From NCBI GenBank assembly GCA_019347995.1, contig JAHWKH010000165.1, positions 1 through 6,075 on the forward strand: a stretch of DNA of 6,075 nt, written 5' to 3'. The stretch is from Gemmatimonadota bacterium. GTDB taxonomy: Bacteria; Gemmatimonadota; Gemmatimonadetes; Longimicrobiales; UBA6960. Positions 1-5,960 of this stretch are shown here, piece after piece. The stretch's first letter is position 1; every line of letters begins with the position of its first letter. The notes under the pieces were generated by a model, which saw only the letters and a program-made list of their open reading frames with translations, made no database searches and was not told where the DNA came from. The position numbers and the translations under genes are program-made.

Positions 1-194
1 ACAGCGTGGAGATCCGCCGCGTGGTCCCCGTCCAGAGGGGCACCAACATCGAGTTCGTCGAGCGGCTCGCGGGTGACTTCTGCTCGCCCGCGCCCTTCCC
101 CCACCGACCCTTCCACGTGGTGGTCTCGCCCGAGATCGACGCGCCGGTGCAGTTCAACCGGCTGGACGTGGAGCGGGTGCCCTGCCCCCGCTGA
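1..194 (+). CDS. C-terminal fragment of an unrecognised protein
   Basis: An open frame enters from the left edge and stops at TGA 192-194. A GTG lies at 6-8, but the frame is open to the window edge, so the gene most likely starts upstream and only about the last 63 residues are seen. The visible part has two cysteines (in DFCSPAP and near the end in VPCPR) and an alternating hydrophobic stretch (FHVVVSPEI) that suggests beta structure. I recognise no family. The stop lies only 2 bases before the ATG of the histidine kinase, so it is probably the preceding gene of the same operon and translationally coupled to it. G/C-rich third codon positions support real coding. The two cysteines could indicate an exported, disulfide-bonded protein, but this is a guess. 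Confidence 0.6.
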   Translation, partial: SVEIRRVVPVQRGTNIEFVERLAGDFCSPAPFPHRPFHVVVSPEIDAPVQFNRLDVERVPCPR

Positions 195-196
195 CC

Positions 197-1645
197 ATGA
201 GCCTTCGCGGACGCTTCGTGGTGGTCTTCGTCAGCTTCTCGCTGGTGGTGACGGCCGCCGTGGGATGGGTCGCCTGGCGCATCGCCCGGGACGCCCTGGA
301 GGCGGAGCTGGACCAGCGCCTGGAATGGGTGGCAGGCGCCGCGGCGGAGACCGGGCTGCAATCCAGCCTGGTGGCGGCGCTGGAGCCCGGCGACGAGGAC
401 TCGCCCGCGTGGCGCGCGGCCCACGAGCGGCTCCGCAGGCTGCGCCGGTACGTGGCCGCCGCCTACATCGTCGACACGCGCAACCGCGCCCTCGTCACCT
501 CGGCGCCGGCCGACTCCATTCCCACCGGCACCGTGATGCAGCAGTTCAGGCCGTACGACGAGGAGCTGGCCGAGGCTCGCCTGGACGGCGCGGCCACCAG
601 CCCGCACTTCTACGTCGACGGGCGATTCTACAAGTACGGCTTCGTCGAGCTGGAGCAGTCGGACCTGGTCCTGGCGGTGCTGGTCCAGGCCGACTTCCCC
701 GCGCCCGTCGCCGCCCTCGGGCGCACCATCGTCCTGGCGTCGTTGTTCGCGGCGCTCCTCGCCGCCGGGCTCGGCGCCGTCCTGGCCGCCGGAGTGGTGG
801 AGCCGCTGGAGCGCCTCTCCCGGGTCGCGCTGCGCATCCAGCGGGGGCACATGGACGAGCGGGTGGAGGGAGAGCGCTCCGACGAGCTGGGCCGGCTGGC
901 CCGCGCCATGGAGCGCATGCGCGAGGGCATCCTGGAGCGCGACGAGCAACTCCGCCTCATGCTGGCCCAGGTCGCCCACGAGATCCGCAATCCGTTGGGG
1001 GGCCTGGAGCTCTTCGCCTCGGCCGCCGCCGACTCCGACGATCCGGTGGAGCGGCGCCGGCTCCTGGCGCGCATCCGCGCCGAGGTCGGCACCCTGAACC
1101 GGATCATCGACGACTTCCTCACCTACGCCCGGCCGCTGCAGCCGGACCCGGTGATCAGCGACGTGCGCGGCGCGCTCGAGGAGGCGATGGAGCTCGCGCG
1201 GGGAGACGCGGCGCGGACCGGCGCCGTGATCGAGGCGCGTCTTCCCTCCGAGCCCCTCACCGCGCGCGTAGACCCCGACCACGTCAAGCGGGTGGTGCTC
1301 AACCTGCTGCGCAACGCGGCGCAGGCCGGCTCCCTCGTGCGGCTCAGCGCGGAATGGCGCCGGGGCGAGGTCGTGGTGACGGTCGAGGACGATGGGCCGG
1401 GCGTGCCGGAAGGGATGCGTGAGCGCATCTTCGAGCCGTTCGTCACCGACAAGCAGCAAGGCGCGGGGCTCGGTCTCGCCATCGTGCGGAAGGTGGTGGA
1501 GGGGATGGGCGGGCGCGTCGAGGTGGATGCGGCGGCGGGCGACACATTTGGGGAGGGTGCGGCGTTCAAGGTATATTTCCCCGGTTCCGAGGATTTTCCG
1601 GCGAGCGAGCGGCCCGCCGACGCGCGCGCCGCTCTCGCCGAATGA
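197..1645 (+). CDS. Membrane sensor histidine kinase, NtrB-like, with periplasmic Cache/PAS-like sensor and HAMP domain
   Basis: Sensor kinase of 482 residues that should autophosphorylate on His and pass the phosphate to the regulator encoded next. Visible parts in order: transmembrane helix at about 7-29; periplasmic domain at about 30-173; second transmembrane helix at about 176-200; HAMP linker at about 201-250; dimerisation/phosphoacceptor domain with H-box AHEIRNP (His261) and a DFLTYARP motif at 306-313 typical of NtrB-like kinases; then the ATPase domain with N-box NLLRNA (369-374), G1 DDGPG (398-402), F-box FEPF (412-415) and G2 GAGLGL (422-427). All key residues are present, so it should be active. 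The sensor part (DTRNRALV, then FYVDGRFYKYG near 138-148) resembles a single Cache fold; that is inference and the ligand is unknown. A tail of about 20 residues, rich in Ala, Glu and Asp, follows the ATPase. The ATG is 2 bases after the upstream stop and has no clear Shine-Dalgarno sequence, which favours coupling. The end overlaps the regulator start by ATGA. Confidence 0.95.
   Translation: MSLRGRFVVVFVSFSLVVTAAVGWVAWRIARDALEAELDQRLEWVAGAAAETGLQSSLVAALEPGDEDSPAWRAAHERLRRLRRYVAAAYIVDTRNRALVTSAPADSIPTGTVMQQFRPYDEELAEARLDGAATSPHFYVDGRFYKYGFVELEQSDLVLAVLVQADFPAPVAALGRTIVLASLFAALLAAGLGAVLAAGVVEPLERLSRVALRIQRGHMDERVEGERSDELGRLARAMERMREGILERDEQLRLMLAQVAHEIRNPLGGLELFASAAADSDDPVERRRLLARIRAEVGTLNRIIDDFLTYARPLQPDPVISDVRGALEEAMELARGDAARTGAVIEARLPSEPLTARVDPDHVKRVVLNLLRNAAQAGSLVRLSAEWRRGEVVVTVEDDGPGVPEGMRERIFEPFVTDKQQGAGLGLAIVRKVVEGMGGRVEVDAAAGDTFGEGAAFKVYFPGSEDFPASERPADARAALAE
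1548..1577 (+). promoter_or_regulatory. Possible internal sigma-70-type promoter inside the kinase gene
   Basis: Near the 3' end of the kinase gene TTGGGG (1548-1553) and TATATT (1572-1577) are separated by 18 bases, a reasonable -35/-10 spacing. The -10 matches TATAAT at 5 of 6 bases and the -35 matches at 3 of 6. The surrounding 1543-1600 is an unusually A/T-tolerant patch with several A/T-ending codons (ACA, TTT, GGT, GTA, TAT, GAT, TTT) in a gene that otherwise avoids them. Transcription would begin about 60 bases before the regulator start and could supply the regulator without the kinase. This is a weak sequence match only, and promoter consensus in this lineage is unknown. Confidence 0.2.
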
Positions 1646-3063
1646 CTTCCCCAGGCTCCGCGATGTCCCAGGTCCTGATCATCGACGACCACGACTCCAT
1701 GCGGGAGGGCCTCGAGCTCCTCCTGCGCCGTCGCGGGCACCGAACGGTCTCGGCGGAGGGGGGCGCGCGGGGGCTGGAGCTGTTGCGGGAGGAGGGCGCC
1801 GATCTCGTCATCACCGACCTGAAGATGGCGAAGGTCGACGGCATGGAGGTGCTCGGGAGGGTGCGCGCCGAGTTCCCCGACACCGACGTCCTGGTCATCA
1901 CGGGCTACGGCACCATCGAGACGGCGGTGGAGGCCATGAAGCTCGGTGCCGCCGACTTCATCACGAAGCCGTTCTCCTCCGAGGAGTTCGGCGTGAAGGT
2001 GGACCGCCTCCTCAAGGACCGGGAGGAACGGCAGCGGCTGCGCAGCGAGAACGTCGCCCTGCGCGTCGAGAACGCCTACCTGAAGGAGGACGCCGAGGCG
2101 CGCTACGGGGAGATGGTCGGCGAGTCCCCGGAGATGAAGACGGTGTTCCGCTGGGTGGACCGGGTCGCCAGGAGCGAGTCCACCGTGATCGTCTACGGCG
2201 AGTCGGGCACCGGCAAGGAGCTGGTGGCGCGGGCCGTCCACGCGCGCTCCACCCGCCACGCCGGTCCGTTCGTCCGGGTCAACTGCGGCGCGCTGACCGA
2301 GGGCCTCCTGGACTCGGAGCTGTTCGGCCACGAGCGGGGCGCCTTCACGGGCGCCGAGAAGCGCCGCCGCGGCCGCTTCGAGCTGGCCGACGGAGGCACG
2401 CTCTTCCTCGACGAGATCGCCACCATCACGCCCACCACCCAGGTGCGGCTGCTGCGCGTCCTCCAGGAGCGCGAGCTGGAGCGGGTGGGGGGCGAGGAGA
2501 CGATCCCGGTGGACGTGCGCATCATCGCCGCCACCAACACGCCCGCCGAGGACCTGCTGGCGGCCGGCTTCCGCGAGGACCTCTTCTACCGCCTGCACGT
2601 GGTGCCGATCACGCTGCCGCCGCTGCGCCAGCGGCGCTCCGACATCCCCGTGCTGGTGGCGCACTTCATCGAGAAGCTCCGCGACCGCACCTGCTCGCCG
2701 GTGCGCACCGTGAGTCAGGAGGCGCTGGCGCGGCTCTCCGACTACCACTGGCCGGGCAACGTCCGGGAGCTGGAGAACGTCGTGGAGCGGGCCCTGGTCC
2801 TGTCCGACGGGGACACGCTGGAGGAGTCGGACCTTCCGTTCCTGCCGGCGGATGAGGCCGGGCTCCTGTCGATCGCCGGCAACGGTGCCTCGCTCCCCGA
2901 CGGAGGCATGGACCTGACCCGGACGGTGGAGGGCATGGAGGAGCGGCTGCTGCGGCAGGCGCTCTCGCAGGCCCGCGGCGTGAAGGCCGAGGCGGCCCGG
3001 CTCCTGGGGCTCAAGGCCAGCGCGCTGTACTACAAGCTGGAAAAGTACGGGATCGAGGCATGA
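1642..3063 (+). CDS. Sigma-54-dependent response regulator, NtrC family (REC-AAA+-Fis HTH)
   Basis: Cytoplasmic transcription activator of 473 residues, complete in three domains. The receiver (about 8-125) has acidic pocket Asp15/Asp16, phosphoacceptor Asp59 (in VITDLKM), Thr87 and Lys109. A helical linker (about 122-155) leads to the AAA+ domain (about 157-395) with Walker A GESGTGKE (186-193), the sigma-54 contact loop GAFTGA (233-238), Walker B GGTLFLDE (251-258), a sensor Asn299, the arginine region FREDLFYRL (310-318) and WPGNVREL (370-377). A Fis-type helix-turn-helix ends the protein (about 430-473). Intact GAFTGA and Walker motifs mean it should hydrolyse ATP to remodel RNA polymerase at sigma-54 promoters. 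The start overlaps the kinase stop as ATGA. An ATG at 1663 (residue 8, MSQVLIIDD) is a good alternative because receivers usually begin right there, and neither start has a strong Shine-Dalgarno. The cognate kinase is clearly the upstream gene. No convincing sigma-54 promoter is visible here, so its targets lie elsewhere or upstream. Confidence 0.97.
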   Translation: MTSPGSAMSQVLIIDDHDSMREGLELLLRRRGHRTVSAEGGARGLELLREEGADLVITDLKMAKVDGMEVLGRVRAEFPDTDVLVITGYGTIETAVEAMKLGAADFITKPFSSEEFGVKVDRLLKDREERQRLRSENVALRVENAYLKEDAEARYGEMVGESPEMKTVFRWVDRVARSESTVIVYGESGTGKELVARAVHARSTRHAGPFVRVNCGALTEGLLDSELFGHERGAFTGAEKRRRGRFELADGGTLFLDEIATITPTTQVRLLRVLQERELERVGGEETIPVDVRIIAATNTPAEDLLAAGFREDLFYRLHVVPITLPPLRQRRSDIPVLVAHFIEKLRDRTCSPVRTVSQEALARLSDYHWPGNVRELENVVERALVLSDGDTLEESDLPFLPADEAGLLSIAGNGASLPDGGMDLTRTVEGMEERLLRQALSQARGVKAEAARLLGLKASALYYKLEKYGIEA

Positions 3064-4010
3064 GGAGCTCGCGGTGGCGCGGCGCCCGGGGCCGCCGGGC
3101 CTTCCACGCGTTGGCGGTGGGCGCGTTCTCCCTGGCCGCGCTCGCCTCGGCGCCGCGGCCGGTGTCGGGGCAGACGAGCGACGGCCTCGTGGAGCGCGAG
3201 CTGGAGTACCGGGCGGCCCGCAGCGACGTCCAGGCCGCCCAGGACGCGCGCAGCGTCGTTGAGCGGCGCTTCTCCGAGGCGCTGGACGAGGTGTCGAGGG
3301 CCCGGCGCTCCGGGGACGGCGGGCGGCTGGAGGCGGCCCTCGCCCGGGCGCAGTCGCTCTCGCTGGAGCTCAGCCGGGCCGACGAGCGCGTGCGCACGCA
3401 GGAGGGGGAGCTGGCGGCCACGCGCGATGCGCTCCTGGCCACGCTGGACGGGCGCCGCCGGCGACTCGAGGCGCGCCTGGCCGACGCCGGACCCGGCGAG
3501 CGCTTCGAGCTGGACGCCCTCATCCGGGACCTGGCGAACCAGTACCGCCAGGTGGAGCAGGCCGAGACCGACGTGCTGGAGATCGAGCTCGTCTACTTCC
3601 CGTCCATCACGTTCGACCCCCGCGACGGGCCCGTGGAGCTGGCCGCCAAGGCCGACCTCCTGGACCGGAAGGCGGAGCAGGCCGATTCCACGCTGGCCTC
3701 CATCGACCGGGAGATCGAGCGGCTCGAGAGCCTGCTCCGGCTCCAGCGCTCCCGCCAGTCGTTCCAGGGCAACCTGGAGCGCTTCGGCGACACCCAGGTG
3801 CCGGTAGGCGCCCCCACCCGACGGGGCACGCGCGACGCCGAGGCCGGACGCTCGCCGACCGACTCCACCGGCGTGCCGGGACTCGAGGAGCCGCTGGAGG
3901 ATCGCATCCAGAGCCTGCGCCTCTTCCGCTTCCAGGTGGAAGACGCCAGGGATCAGTTCCTCTCCCGCGCCGGCACGTTCCGACGGCTTCTCACGAGATC
4001 GGGAGCGTGA
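3060..4010 (+). CDS. Exported coiled-coil protein of unknown function
   Basis: Predicted periplasmic helical protein of 316 residues; family not recognised. A basic N-terminus (about 1-15, with a twin Arg in GRRAFHALAV) and a hydrophobic core (about 16-31) form a signal peptide, with likely cleavage near VSG/Q (35-38). The twin arginine followed by x-F loosely resembles a Tat signal, but Sec export is at least as likely. The mature part has long charged heptad-like helices at about 42-175 and 192-245, split by a short segment, VYFPSITFDPRDGP (178-191). A Pro/Gly/Thr-rich linker (about 246-276) and a last helix (about 277-312) follow. No catalytic motif or lipobox is seen. The ATG overlaps the regulator stop (ATGA 3060-3063) and the stop overlaps the next gene (GTGA 4007-4010), so it should be made together with the two-component system and the barrel protein. 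Roles as a periplasmic adaptor, a partner of the barrel or a signal modulator of the kinase are all inference. Confidence 0.85.
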   Translation: MRSSRWRGARGRRAFHALAVGAFSLAALASAPRPVSGQTSDGLVERELEYRAARSDVQAAQDARSVVERRFSEALDEVSRARRSGDGGRLEAALARAQSLSLELSRADERVRTQEGELAATRDALLATLDGRRRRLEARLADAGPGERFELDALIRDLANQYRQVEQAETDVLEIELVYFPSITFDPRDGPVELAAKADLLDRKAEQADSTLASIDREIERLESLLRLQRSRQSFQGNLERFGDTQVPVGAPTRRGTRDAEAGRSPTDSTGVPGLEEPLEDRIQSLRLFRFQVEDARDQFLSRAGTFRRLLTRSGA

Positions 4011-5158
4011 GAAGGCCGGGCGGGAGGGTCGTGGCGGCGGTCGCGATGGCCGCGGGCGTGCTCGCTCCCGTCGCCGCCTCGGGACAGGCCGCCCCCCGAT
4101 GGCAGGACCTGGTCGTGACGATGGGAGGCTCCGGCGAGACCTACCGGGGAAACCTCTCGTCGGTGAGCCTGCCCATCGTGGACTCGTCCGACCACGCGTC
4201 CGCGGCCGTGGGGGAGGTGGGGCTGCGCGGCTCCCTCGTGCTTCTCGCCGACGGGGACGGCCGCCCGCGCGCCGCCGTCCGGTTCGACGGAGGCCTGCGC
4301 CAGTTCGCCGCCACCGGATTCGAGCTGCGGGACTACGCGCCGCGCGAGTGGGTGGGGCGCGCCACCGCCACCTGGGACGAGCGCCTCGGCGAGCTGGGGC
4401 GCGCCACCCTGCGGGTCGGCGGACGGGGGCGTGTGGTGAGCGACCGTCCGCCCATGCCCCTGTTCCTGCAGCCGGGATTCTCGGCGGTGAGCACAGGGCT
4501 GCTGCTGCGGGCGCGGGAGATCGAGGGGGTCCGGATCGATGCCGAGGTGGAGGCGGAGTGGGCCGACTACCGCCCGGGACGGCGCCTTCCGCAGGTCGAT
4601 CTCCTCGACCGCCGCTCCCGGGGCCTGGAGCTGGGCGCCGAGTGGGGCGTGGGCTGGTCGGTGCGCTTCTACGGCGGGCTCCGCTGGAGCGACTACCCCG
4701 ACCAGGCCAGCTTCGACCCCGACGACCCGTACCGCCGGGACCAGGCCCTGCACGCTGGTGCCCTGTGGACGTGGCAGGGGCCGATCATCGCCCAGCTCGG
4801 GCTCGAAGGCACGCTCAACCGATCGAACTCCCGCCGCCCGGAGTACGACGCCGTCGCCCTGCGCACCCTGGTCAGCGCCCCGCTCCCGGGCCGCTTCGGC
4901 CTGAACCTGCTGGCCGTGCTCACGGGCAAGAGCTACCTGAGCGAGACGGAGTTCGCCCACCTGGTCCCGGGCGAGGAGGCGGACAACGCGTCGGTCGTCT
5001 ACCTGGACGTGAACCGGCCCCTGTCGCACGACCTGGACGCCGCGCTGCGCCTGGGGTGGACCCGCGCCGAGACCGACATCGGAGACGCGTACTTCCAGCG
5101 GTTCGGCGTCGGCTTCCTGCTCAACTACCGCCCCGGAGCCCTGCCGGGAGGACCGTAG
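4007..5158 (+). CDS. Putative outer-membrane beta-barrel protein
   Basis: Exported protein of 383 residues. A signal peptide (RRPGGRVV, hydrophobic core to about residue 24) has probable cleavage at ASG/Q (24-27). The mature chain is dominated by short alternating polar/hydrophobic strands rich in Gly and aromatics, such as VRFYGGLRWSDY (219-230), GALWTWQGPIIAQLGLEG (251-268) and the last strand RFGVGFLLNY (365-374). Charged or Pro/Asp-rich loops separate them (for example around 231-246). This is the pattern of an outer-membrane barrel of roughly 12-16 strands, though the exact number cannot be counted reliably. A nine-residue Pro/Gly tail follows the final strand, so the chain does not end on the usual terminal aromatic. 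The GTG start overlaps the previous stop (GTGA). In-frame GTG at 4031 and ATG at 4046 are possible but would shorten or remove the basic n-region. No family is recognised; porin, transporter or assembly-type barrels are all possible. It is the last gene of the operon. Confidence 0.8.
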   Translation: MRRPGGRVVAAVAMAAGVLAPVAASGQAAPRWQDLVVTMGGSGETYRGNLSSVSLPIVDSSDHASAAVGEVGLRGSLVLLADGDGRPRAAVRFDGGLRQFAATGFELRDYAPREWVGRATATWDERLGELGRATLRVGGRGRVVSDRPPMPLFLQPGFSAVSTGLLLRAREIEGVRIDAEVEAEWADYRPGRRLPQVDLLDRRSRGLELGAEWGVGWSVRFYGGLRWSDYPDQASFDPDDPYRRDQALHAGALWTWQGPIIAQLGLEGTLNRSNSRRPEYDAVALRTLVSAPLPGRFGLNLLAVLTGKSYLSETEFAHLVPGEEADNASVVYLDVNRPLSHDLDAALRLGWTRAETDIGDAYFQRFGVGFLLNYRPGALPGGP

Positions 5159-5167
5159 GGCGGGCTT

Positions 5168-5180
5168 CTTCGCCGCGAAG
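5168..5180. terminator. Small hairpin just after the barrel gene
   Basis: CTTCG (5168-5172) and CGAAG (5176-5180) can pair across a 3-base loop, ten bases after the barrel stop codon. An alternative pairing of GCTTC (5164-5168) with GAAGC (5177-5181) is also possible. There is no T-run after it, so intrinsic termination is uncertain. It may act with the larger hairpin downstream. Confidence 0.25.
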
Positions 5181-5211
5181 CGGCCCGGCCGCTCGCCCGG
5201 AGGACCTTGTT

Positions 5212-5233
5212 CGCCACGGGGCCGGCCGTGGCG
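5212..5233. terminator. Strong GC hairpin between convergent genes, likely shared terminator
   Basis: CGCCACGG (5212-5219) and CCGTGGCG (5226-5233) are a perfect 8-bp inverted repeat around a six-base loop GGCCGG. It lies 53 bases after the plus-strand operon stop and directly beside the minus-strand transferase stop (TGA at 5237-5235). Its position between two convergent stops suggests a bidirectional terminator or an mRNA 3' end stabiliser. No T-tract follows it on either strand, so it does not meet the classical intrinsic pattern. GC-rich lineages often terminate without one. Confidence 0.5.
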
Positions 5234-5234
5234 C

Positions 5235-5960
5235 TCAGGGAGACGGCACGGCGACCCGCACCGCCCAGGCCAGGTAGCGGCCGTGATGCGACAGGCTCAC
5301 GTCGGCGGCCACGGGAGCGCCGTCGAGACGGGCCACCGGCGGCGTGCGGCCCGCGCTTCCCACGGGACAGACCACGCTCACGCGAGCCTCGTCCACGGCG
5401 AGGGCGGTGGCGAGGGCGCGGCGCGCCCCGAGCCGGACCAGCGCCGAGGGCCGCGAGTGCACCGGCGGCCGCTCCTCCTCGTGCAGGTGCCGGCGCACCA
5501 GCGCCTCCAGCTCGAGGTCGGGCGCCGGATCCAGGGCGTCGGGCGTCACCACGTCCCAGCGAACTCCGGCGCCGCTCCCTCCTGGAGGCTCCCACGCCAG
5601 CGCCACCAGCGCGTCGTCCCGCACCTCGAGGCGCACCGGAACCTCGATTCCCTGCCACAGGACTGCGCCCTCCCCCGCCGCCACGAACGTCGCGTGGACG
5701 AACGTCGGCGGCCCGCCCTCCATCTTGGACACCACCTTGAAGGCCGCCTCCTTGGAAGCCCACAGCCGCCACAGCGCCATGTCGGGATCGGGCGCCGCGG
5801 CGATGGCTTCTGCCTCCACAGGGGCCATGACCCGCTCGACGAAGCGTGTGTCCGCGGCCTTCCCCTGGCAGCGGCGGTCGCCGAGGTCGACCACGTCGAC
5901 GCCCACGGCGGGGGGGCGCGGCGCGCCCGCGGCCCGGTGCGGAGCGGTGGGCCGGCTCAT
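5235..5960 (-). CDS. 4'-phosphopantetheinyl transferase superfamily protein with AcpS-like motif order
   Basis: Enzyme expected to move the 4'-phosphopantetheine arm of coenzyme A onto a Ser of an acyl- or peptidyl-carrier protein, in the cytoplasm, with Mg2+. With the ATG at 5960 it has 241 residues. Motifs in order: GVDVVDL (20-26, metal ligand Asp22), an E-rich helix near Glu49, LWASKEAAFK (66-75, metal ligand Glu71, Lys70 and Lys75), a strand-rich stretch to about 125, a linker (about 126-165), then a second half ending in DVSLSHHGRYLAWA (220-233). That order is AcpS-like, but AcpS is about 120 residues; Sfp-type enzymes are this long but have the SLSH half first. The ATG forms ATGA with the stop of a likely upstream gene. 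An in-frame GTG at 6020 would add 20 low-complexity residues with poorer third-position G/C, so I prefer 5960. A GTG at 5906, two codons before the GVD motif, cannot be excluded. The carrier-protein substrate is unknown. Confidence 0.88.
   Translation of the reverse strand: MSRPTAPHRAAGAPRPPAVGVDVVDLGDRRCQGKAADTRFVERVMAPVEAEAIAAAPDPDMALWRLWASKEAAFKVVSKMEGGPPTFVHATFVAAGEGAVLWQGIEVPVRLEVRDDALVALAWEPPGGSGAGVRWDVVTPDALDPAPDLELEALVRRHLHEEERPPVHSRPSALVRLGARRALATALAVDEARVSVVCPVGSAGRTPPVARLDGAPVAADVSLSHHGRYLAWAVRVAVPSP

Noticed and set aside
73..1422. Plus-strand open frame overlapping the kinase in another frame
   Set aside because: The translation is almost entirely Arg/Gly/Ala/Pro and covers the same bases as the histidine kinase with all its boxes.
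1123..2748. Long minus-strand open frame (541 codons) across the end of the kinase and the regulator
   Set aside because: It is antisense to two proteins with complete, unmistakable motifs. The translation is low-complexity and Ala/Arg/His-rich with no domain. Long antisense frames are expected at this G/C content.
1392..2855. Plus-strand open frame overlapping the regulator
   Set aside because: It is an out-of-frame shadow of the NtrC-type gene with Arg/Gly/Ala repeats and no motif.
3970..3985. CCGGCACGTTCCGACGGC as a sigma-54 promoter before the barrel gene
   Set aside because: The -24 part is close (CGGCACG) but the -12 part lacks TTGC. The site also lies inside the coding sequence just before a coupled start.
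3953..5029. Minus-strand open frame (358 codons) opposite the barrel gene
   Set aside because: The product is rich in Gln/His/Pro/Gly with no recognisable domain, whereas the plus strand has a signal peptide, barrel pattern and operon-style overlap.
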